A DNA stretch of 64,000 nt from Athripsodes cinereus (taxonomy: Eukaryota; Arthropoda; Insecta; Trichoptera; Leptoceridae), in assembly GCA_947579605.1 (NCBI GenBank), contig OX388321.1, positions 18,343,614-18,407,613 of the forward strand. Reading direction: 5' to 3'. A program made the position numbers and the translations under genes. The notes below the pieces were generated by a model that was not told the origin of the DNA, made no database searches, and saw nothing but the letters and a program-made list of their open reading frames with translations. Within the stretch, counting starts at the first letter, position 1, and each line of letters starts with the position of its first letter. This document shows positions 56,801 through 64,000 of this stretch, piece by piece.

Positions 56801-59800
56801 ACGGCTTGGTAGGTAGGTGTCAGTGTGACCAGATTTTGTAGTTTCCTACTTTTTTGGTAGTTTTTGAGGCATTGGCAAGAATGTTTAGTAGTTTTGGTAG
56901 TTTTTTTAGTAGTTTTTGGTAGTTTTTGTATTCAGTCGGTAATTGGTAGATAAAATATCGGGTACTTGGGAAAGTACCCGATACTTACTGATTATCGGTA
57001 CAAGTACCGAGTACATTGTAGAAAAAGGTACTGCGAGAAAATATTGTTGAAGAAAACCGAGGAGTTTTTGAAATACTTCAAATTCCTATATCATTTTGAA
57101 AATTCGGCGACGGGGGGGTAGAAAATCAAACGAGTAACTTTTTTCAGTAGTCGGTATAAAAGTACCCGGAAAGTAAACAACAGTCGGTACAAATACCGGG
57201 TACATTTTAGAAAAAGGTACTGCGAGAAAATATTGTTGAAGAAAACCGAGGAGTTTTTGAAATACTTCAAATTCCTATACCATTTTGAAAATTTAGTAGT
57301 TTTTGACTTCCCCATTTAGTAGTTTTTGAAAATAAAATCTGGTCACACTGGTAGGTGTAATATTAATACTTATTTTACCTGAGTTTCCACACTAAATGCG
57401 AATATTCCTGTAAATGTTCTTCCATTTTCTATACAAGGTATTTTAGGCGGATCTTCCATCATATCGCCATTGGAGAGAGATGATACATAAAACATCAGCC
57501 CAAATATAAGCCACAGGAGAAAATGACCCATACTGAATATTAATGTGATCCAACGCCATTGACATTCAATCTAAATGAAACATACAAATTAATTAAAATC
57601 GTCATGATTTTCCTGAACTTATCTTCATCATAAAGATTTTCCTGATTTGTTCAATACATTCACGAAATTGTGTTTAATTTTTTTTTTTTCATAATTCTGA
57701 CATCATCCATTTCAACACAACCAGACCATTGAGTATTATAATAATATTATTTTATTAAAACCAGAACATTTTGATCAATGTGTTAGATTTTTTTATACTG
57801 TGTTAACTGCCTAACCAGCCAAGTACTTATATTTTTTTAACGCTAAGATTTTTTTATTGCGCTTCTAGTGATTTTTAATAAAAATAGGTGTTAAGAAAAA
57901 TCATAATATAATTTTTATTTATCAACATATTAAGATAGCTAAAGAAAAATATATTTAAGTATAAAATATTTCTCTAAAATCAAAATAATAACACCATTAT
58001 TCATCCCAAAAATCCGTAACTCTGTATCTAAAAGATGGTTCAATATTTTTTTAAATTTCAAAATAATATCTTCTTATTTTCAGTTGAACGACAAAAGGTA
58101 TTTGTATATAACCAACACCACCTTTATATAAGGTGTATGGATATAGCCCAGGTGGCGGATTTTCAAAATATGGTATTTTGAAAAATCCATACAAAATAAA
58201 TTGGGTCTATAAGGGAAGCTTGAGCCATGCTGGACTAATATTTTATGTTTAAAATATACTTTTAAAATCATCTCGATATGCTAGTAAATAAAAATAAGCA
58301 ATTTTTGTATTAAGATCAATAGATAAATAGTGACAAAATTCCAAGAATAAAAAAAAATATTTGTTTGAAAGTCTCAGCATAATATATCAGGCAATTAACA
58401 TGCAAAGTACAAAATAAAATCTAAAACATTGAGCAACAACTTTTCCATTTTCTGGTTGTTTTCAAATGGCTGCATACGTCCAATACTACAACGTATCCTT
58501 ACAGTGGCCATTATTCATCTGAGAATTGAGATCATACTAATTCGATTAATATTTTGTCTTTCAAAATTTAGTCTCATTTTTCACCTTTGAAAAAGGCTTT
58601 GGCTAAATCTACTTAGGAAGGTATTTTCATTTTTACATAGATAACCTACCTATGTATAAGTAGGTACCTATTGATCATAGTACGCAGTTGTATGAATTAG
58701 GTAAACCATAATTATTATGTTTTAGCATGATTATAATAGTCTTTCATGGTTTATTTACTTTACTAAAGCGACTGACAGATAACAATATATTATCTATAAT
58801 ATTATTGTTTTTTTTCTATTACAAATTTCACACTCGTTTACTCACCAAAGTAGTTACAATGTCCTTCATAAATTTGCCCATTTTACTTGGAATATTTTGT
58901 CTTAGAGGTATATTTGTTTCTCCGTTTCTAAATATAAGCCTTTTTACTCTTTTAGATCTATTGCCGCAGTTTTCCGGCTTTCTCCTATAAAACAACAAAA
59001 ACAGTCATTATTTAACTTTAGTTTTTTAACAGAAATGCGGTGAAGTCAGTATCAGTAATCGAATTAAATTAGATATATTTTTAATCAACAGTTTGATTAA
59101 GTATACATTGTAAATGATTACCTACCGCACTTTTTTCATGCTATTTCGTCCCGTATAAAGAATGGGCAATACGGTATTTTCATCACTCGTTAGAGTATTG
59201 GGAATAGTCAAACTATGTCTTACGCGACCCAGCTCCATATCAGGTTCGTCCAAATCAAGAATCATGTCATCACTGTCGTAGTTCAGTTCCCTATCATCAT
59301 AAAACTGTGGATCGTCTTCTGGAAAGGTATCCTCATAGTGGTACGTTTTATTTTCTGCAGGCAAAAGATTTTCTAAAACTGTGCTATCAGCATTGGAAGG
59401 ATCTTGGTCTACTCTGTCATGATTATTTAGGTCTTGTCCTTCCCTTGTCAGTGTATTTTCACTAGCTTCGATATATTTGGAAGATCTTTTGTTGATATTT
59501 GGCGCACTTTTATGCACAGGCTCGTTGATTAATTCATCTACAATCGATAGACCTCTACTTGCATCAGAATTCCCACTTATTCCACTATTTTTCTTATAAT
59601 CCATAATTGTCCCAATAGTTTGCGTAGCAGGATCAGTTGCATTCACGTCGTTTTCCGAAACAAAATCTCTTTTTATCGATACAACAGTGTTTCTGTCCAA
59701 CGAACAATACTTATCGAAATCTTGACTTTTAGATCTTACATCCACAACATTATCTTCAAACACACTGTCATTGCTCCAACTATTATTGTTAGAATTATTA

Positions 59801-59964
59801 TTTTCTTTGTCGTTATCACTGAACCCATTTAATGTGTAGTCACTTTGTGCATTCACGGAGGTTATAGGATTTGGCACACTGTTAGCCGTGACGTTTCTTG
59901 TCGCCAAAAGGTCGTGGAACGATCCATCCTCCATGGCTTCTACATAACTTCTCTTTCTCTGCAT
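53843..59964 (-). CDS. Inward-rectifier potassium channel (Kir), complete, 8 exons, 646 residues
   Basis: A membrane potassium channel subunit; four form the pore. Exons on the minus strand are 59964-59126, 58984-58846, 57570-57379, 56130-56059, 55394-55287, 55191-54956, 54589-54470 and 54077-53843 (TAA), all in phase. Residues 1-280 are a long acidic, Ser/Asn-rich extension (SIVDELINEPVHKS, DDMILDLDEPDMELG), unusual for Kir proteins. The Kir fold follows: KRVKRLIFRNGETNIP (~290-305), a slide helix and TM1 (QWRWITLIFSMGHFLLWLIF), pore helix FAFSVETQ, filter SIGYG at 392-396, TM2 VIAGYALLGALVGIVYAKIARP, then the cytoplasmic domain with FSKHAVICMRDGQLCLVVR, FEVVFSITG, SSYL-equivalent TSYLPHNILWGQRF and GSYEVD. 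The disulphide Cys pair (IPCIEN, TEECPE) is present. An in-frame TAA precedes the ATG. It may be an Irk3-type divergent insect channel; I am not sure which paralogue. Confidence 0.92.
56606..56726. mobile_element. PIF/Harbinger-type MITE, 121 bp
   Basis: Perfect 34-bp terminal arms begin TGGCCGGTTTCAATAACCTA; including one flanking base each side the match is 35 bp. It is flanked by TTA on both sides (56603-56605, 56727-56729), the 3-bp target preferred by PIF/Harbinger elements. It lies in Kir intron 3. The central 53 bp have no coding potential. Confidence 0.8.
56821..57350. mobile_element. hAT-type non-autonomous element, 530 bp
   Basis: Perfect 17-bp terminal inverted repeats, CAGTGTGACCAGATTTT, with a perfect 8-bp duplication GTAGGTGT (56813-56820 and 57351-57358). 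The interior contains a ~90-bp module twice (57011-57100 and 57201-57293: GTAGAAAAAGGTACTGCGAG and GAAGAAAACCGAGGAGTTTT), which in reverse matches the interior of the 16.3-kb MITE. It lies in intron 3 of the Kir gene. Confidence 0.85.
57571..58845. other. Kir intron 2, no other gene seen
   Basis: AT-rich. A palindromic word pair at 58148-58190 (GGATTTTCAAAATATGG / TATTTTGAAAAATCC) is present. The frame at 58271-58080 is not coding. Confidence 0.4.
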
Positions 59965-62449
59965 TTTAATTTACACAAGAGGCTATTCAAACAACCATGT
60001 GATTCATTTTATCTCTTGATGTTGAAAAACAAACAATTAACTTGATTTTATCAACGACACTATATAACTGTCCCGCGATGGAATTACGGAATTTTTCGTT
60101 TTGATAAACATTTTCTCGTTCCGACTTAGAATCCTTATCTTATCTTTGCGAGGAGACATTTCAGTTGTTCGCTGATTACTACTGATGGATTGTGATAACG
60201 AAATAGGATTGAAACATTAGTAACTAGATTTTTATGTATGTTATTTAAGATTATTTTGTACTTGCGTAACTGCGATATATTTTACAGCCGACGTCTTCAC
60301 CCACACTAGACTGGTTAAACACACATACGCCAATTTTAGTGTTTCCTCTATTCACTATAAATCTCCTCAAGTATGTAAACGAACTACTAGTATGCTACAT
60401 GTGGCATATTCTATCAACTGTTTACTGTTTAGAACAAAAATTTGTCTCATTTGTATAAACCTACACCCATAAACTTAAAGATTGTACAGCACACTGTACA
60501 ATATTATTTAACTCTTACCAATTCCCACCACGCATTGTAAAGTTGGTTGCTACTATTATGGATACAGTAGAAACATACTTAAACGGTACATGAAAAATTT
60601 CCAATTAATTTTGAATGCTTTACTTGTGTTTATGTTTACACATTTTTTACAACTATTCATAGGATCTTAGAGAAAGCATTGACAAAAGACGCAGAAAAGA
60701 AAGTGCGTGAGATAAAATAACATTTAATAGTAGGTACTATTCGAAAACTCTACGAAATGCTATTTGCATTACGAAGATTTATAAGTACGGACTATGTTGT
60801 TTCATATAAATATGTTCGCGTTTCAGTTTTTACTGATTATCATAATATATTTACGTAGGTACCTACTCACATATAATAAAAATAATGACGTATGTATTAT
60901 GTTGGCTTATAAGTAATAATATACTGAAGTCACATTAGTTATGATGAAGTATGTAATGTTGGTACTGTTAGTAGGCAGTACCTACATATACAATATAATA
61001 ATGACTGCATTGTATTCTGCACACAATACACACATATTATGATAATAATATACAGGAAAACTAAGGATTATGTACATATAAAGATGCTCTGATCCAATCT
61101 ACCCAAATAACGCATTAATTTCTAAAATCACGAGTGATTTGATTATAAGAAATCTGCCTACCTATTTACGCTATTTATCAACCTACAAAATTTCTTAAGT
61201 GCAAAATGCTTGCTTCTATAAAACAATTCTCAATTGGTGTATCTTAGATCGTATAGACATGGAATTGGTGGTCAGTGTCTATAAACACCTAACGTGATTA
61301 TTGAAACCAATTTTGGTGTACCTTAGATCGTATAGAGGTGGAATTGTTGATCATTGTCCATAAACATCTAACGTGAACATTGAAACCAACCTACAGCTAA
61401 ATAGTAGGCAAGTGTTCGGACGCCTTTTGCACTTCTTACGTTGTATTTTCCACATTGTTGCTGTACTGCCTAAGTATGGTTTAAAGTAATTTTCTGGTTA
61501 GTTTTATCATACTATTATTAGGATATTAGGTTCATTATTTCCTTGTGCTTTCCCTCATAAAGCTAGAAGTATTTAATAGATTTGAGTCTATATGAAATAC
61601 TTATAACTTGAAAATAAATTACAGATTTTATTCAATATTTACACTACATTTGTCAATAATTACTGCAAATTGTGATTTGTTATGTGTTACGTGTTATGTG
61701 TTACGTGTTAAAAAAAAAATAAAAAAAAAATACCAAATCGCAAAGCAAAGCACCCACAATGCAAAATTTAACTGTATAGCAAGTATTGTTTACATACTAA
61801 ACCTACTTGGAGAATATTGATAATAGAGCGACTAAAGAAATGTCAGTTTCGTTAGTTATATTTATGTATTCTGTTGACCTTTATACAATAATGATAAGTA
61901 AAATAATATTACTCTTCACTCAAATTCTCATCGATTAAATGAAAACTGATTGTCGGTAGTAGTAGCGTTTATATTTATGAATGTTTTTTGTTTATGAACA
62001 CAAATTACAGATTTTTATCCAATATTTACAGTTCGAAGGAAATAACTCTGATTACACTATAGAAGAGTGTATTCAAAATATTTATACCGAAATTTTCTAT
62101 AAATATTTGATGGGTAAAGGAAATTTGGGATTTACTCGGCCATTATCTATATATTTATAAATAAAATCTATGAAAAGATTTTCTTCAGCTGTTATTTATT
62201 TCTTCTTTCGCCAATCAATGTTTCTTTCCATAGTGTAAAGTAGAAACGAGCTTCCTCCAGTGAGAGTGATCTCTTTGCGCGACATTCTTCAAACGTTGTT
62301 TTGCCATAGGTAGGCAAGATAGACCGTATTATAAAATTTTATTGTCTTCAATACTTTTTTTGATCTTCTGTCATTCGTCTTATGCAACATTGAGCGGAAC
62401 AGATCAATAGTCATACCCTATCACAGAAACATCTATTTTTTTGGGTAAC
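59965..62449. other. Upstream of Kir / downstream of gustatory receptor
   Basis: About 2.5 kb without a supported gene. It should contain the Kir promoter and any 5' UTR exon and, at its right end, the receptor's 3' UTR. A 79-bp tandem duplication is at 61232-61389. A (GTGTTACGTGTTAT) short tandem is at about 61681-61710. Confidence 0.45.
61232..61389 (+). repeat. Tandem duplication of 79 bp
   Basis: AATTGGTGTATCTTAGATCG ... AACGTGATTATTGAAACCA (61232-61310) is repeated with about ten changes at 61311-61389. Confidence 0.85.
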
Positions 62450-63534
62450 TTAATAATTTTTCAATTGAATCAGTATAACGAGGTAGGTAACTACAGTGCC
62501 TCCGATTTGAAACAGCAGAGAAAAGTTAAGTGTAAAGCAATTACACGCGGTGAAGATTGGTGTTCTTCTAGAGATAAGGTTAGACCACAAATATAACTTG
62601 TCCCTGTCATCTGAAATAAATATTATATGTACATAATTAAAAAATATCTTTAGATGCTCGGATGATGGACAAGATGAACATATGTAGATACAGATACACT
62701 GATACTATTCTATATCGATTCAAACTAAAATAAGAACGTTCCTATATTTTATAATTAAGTTCACTTGAACTAACGGAACTAACATTTGTATTCTATATGA
62801 TATTAGTTGCATAATATAAATTCTAATTAGGAACAGTTTTAGAGCTTATAGAATACCAATGTAGACTAACTAAAATTGGAATGTTCCTATTTTAGTTAGT
62901 GCCCACTAAAAATGAAATAGAATCGGGGGAAGTAGTATTTTGTAAAAATCAAAGAAAATCTATGTTAAATAATGAGCATTAACTAGATAGGTGGTAAAGC
63001 ATAATGAAAAACAAGAACTACTACTAGGTATATGCATATTCGAACCATTTTTATAGATTTATATGGATCATGTTCATAAACATTGCAAAAAACTTTTATT
63101 ATTTCCCTATATGAATTTAACATCTTGACGTATGTAAGTAGTAAATAATGGTTTTTACACGAAGTTTCCGAAAAAATCTAATATAGGATCAATATAAAAG
63201 TACATTAGGTATTTACATATGTCCACCAATATGCCTATATATGTGCACTAGTTCAGACGAAGCCTTGTAAAGCACAGTATGAACACTCGCCTATAGTTGG
63301 ATTGATTCTATGTATTTAAAATCCGTATAGCTTGAGTCAAACATGATGTAAGTTTGTATAAATACCTTGATGGCTTCTGTATAGTAGAGCATCAACAATT
63401 CTTGTTGTCTTATGCACTTCAGCTGAAACTAATTCACATGCTGATGTTACACCAAAAAGTATAGCGATATGGTGCAGAGCGAAAAGACATATCGCTACTT
63501 TTGAAACAAAATTAACTGAGTCTGGTTCCGAATC
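62450..63534 (-). CDS. Gustatory receptor, last two exons (partial)
   Basis: Insect gustatory receptors are seven-pass membrane taste and contact chemoreceptors with an intracellular N-terminus. Exon 63534-63366 (TTTAG|GATTCG ... CATCAAG|GTATTT) encodes VAICLFALHHIAILFGVTSA, a membrane segment, then CELVSAEVHKTTRIVDALL, the usual C-x-x-V-x-x-E-x-x-x-T-x-x-I-x-x-x-L pattern. The last exon, 62610-62450, follows in phase 1 and encodes RRTPIFTACNCFTLNFSLL, then the TM7 end TYLVILIQLKNY and TAA. The signature TYLVILIQF is present with a final Leu in place of Phe. Upstream exons lie beyond the right edge, so the subfamily cannot be named. No break is seen in this part. Confidence 0.85.
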
Positions 63535-64000
63535 CTAAAATAATAAATAATAAGATATTTCTTTTATTAATTAAGTTACTAACTTTTCATCAAGTTATAT
63601 AAGATACCGTCTTCGAAGTAAAAAAGTCCAAAGAACTGTGAATACAATCATATCCACTGTCTAGTATTTATTTAGGTTAGACAACTGTCATGCTAGCAGT
63701 GGTATATTTTATTGAAATTGAAATAAAATAAAATTAAACACCGGATATTCATAGGTTTTGCATATTTTGCAGTTTTATAAAGCTTTTCCGAATATTCTCA
63801 TAATAAGCTATGGTCATGATATGTCGAGCCAAATTCGCACTAACATACGAGTATTTTACTGGATAAAACAGAATATATTTTTTTTGCCTTTAAGTTGCGC
63901 TTAAATAAATTTCAGAAATCACCATGCACTACGTAAATAAAAAAAATATGATGTTAAATAAAGTTTTTATTTTGAAACGTAGATAAAGTTTTTTTCTGTG
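63535..64000. other. Intron or upstream part of the gustatory receptor gene
   Basis: AT-rich sequence right of the receptor exon. I found no further minus-strand exon with a matching phase. Confidence 0.4.

Noticed and set aside
58727..58990. 87-codon plus-strand frame with hydrophobic residues
   Set aside because: Antisense to Kir exon 2 and its intron; the hydrophobicity comes from T-rich sequence.

Overview
The window looks like insect nuclear DNA, most likely from a moth or butterfly. It is AT-rich, its genes are broken by introns with GT/AG junctions, and it is crowded with non-LTR retrotransposon pieces, tRNA-derived SINEs, hAT and Harbinger-type MITEs and foldback repeats. The C-terminal exons of an insect gustatory receptor (63.5-62.4 kb) fix it as insect. 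The order Lepidoptera is inferred from the style of the RTE and SINE repeats and was not tested by any search.

Host genes, left to right: (1) an unrecognised Ser/Asp/Glu-rich, probably nuclear protein on the minus strand, exons 6168-2345, probably continuing to the left; (2) a KRR1-like N-terminal exon (12.66 kb) joined in frame to an unrelated short exon (13.68 kb), probably a fragment or pseudogene; (3) a secreted protein of 312 residues on the plus strand, with the signal-peptide exon at 21.45 kb, a 13-kb first intron, a 24-nt microexon at 34.78 kb and the body at 35.5-38.05 kb; (4) RRP36, a ribosomal RNA processing factor, complete in four minus-strand exons (41.78-38.98 kb), convergent with gene 3; (5) a complete BTB-BACK-kelch protein in three plus-strand exons (43.44-45.73 kb); (6) a complete inward-rectifier potassium channel in eight minus-strand exons (59.96-53.84 kb), with a long acidic N-terminal extension and unusual pore residues; (7) the last two exons of a gustatory receptor on the minus strand (63.53-62.45 kb), whose start lies beyond the right edge. 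All spliced models were built by eye from codon phase and splice motifs.

Mobile DNA: an intact 5.5-kb I-group LINE (7006-12549) with two open frames and a 13-bp target-site duplication lies about 0.1 kb upstream of the KRR1-like exon. An RTE-type LINE, internally deleted, sits inside a SINE-like repeat at 529-2045 with a 12-bp duplication, and further RTE pieces are scattered from 14 to 33 kb. One of them (24.56-24.87 and 31.15-31.85 kb) is split by a composite insertion of about 6.3 kb. hAT-type elements with 8-bp duplications occur at 16.3, 35.9 and 56.8 kb, and a Harbinger-type MITE with 35-bp perfect inverted arms at 56.6 kb. Large inverted repeats lie at 19.8-20.7, 25.8-26.5, 31.5-32.7 and 50.2-50.6 kb.

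The genes do not form a pathway; RRP36 and the KRR1 fragment both relate to small ribosomal subunit assembly, but they are far apart and the KRR1 piece looks broken. The most informative points are the channel's pore, the secreted gene with possible alternative first exons, and the apparent sharing of a 3' tail between a dispersed SINE-like family and the RTE LINE. I found no clear sign of a new multi-gene system.
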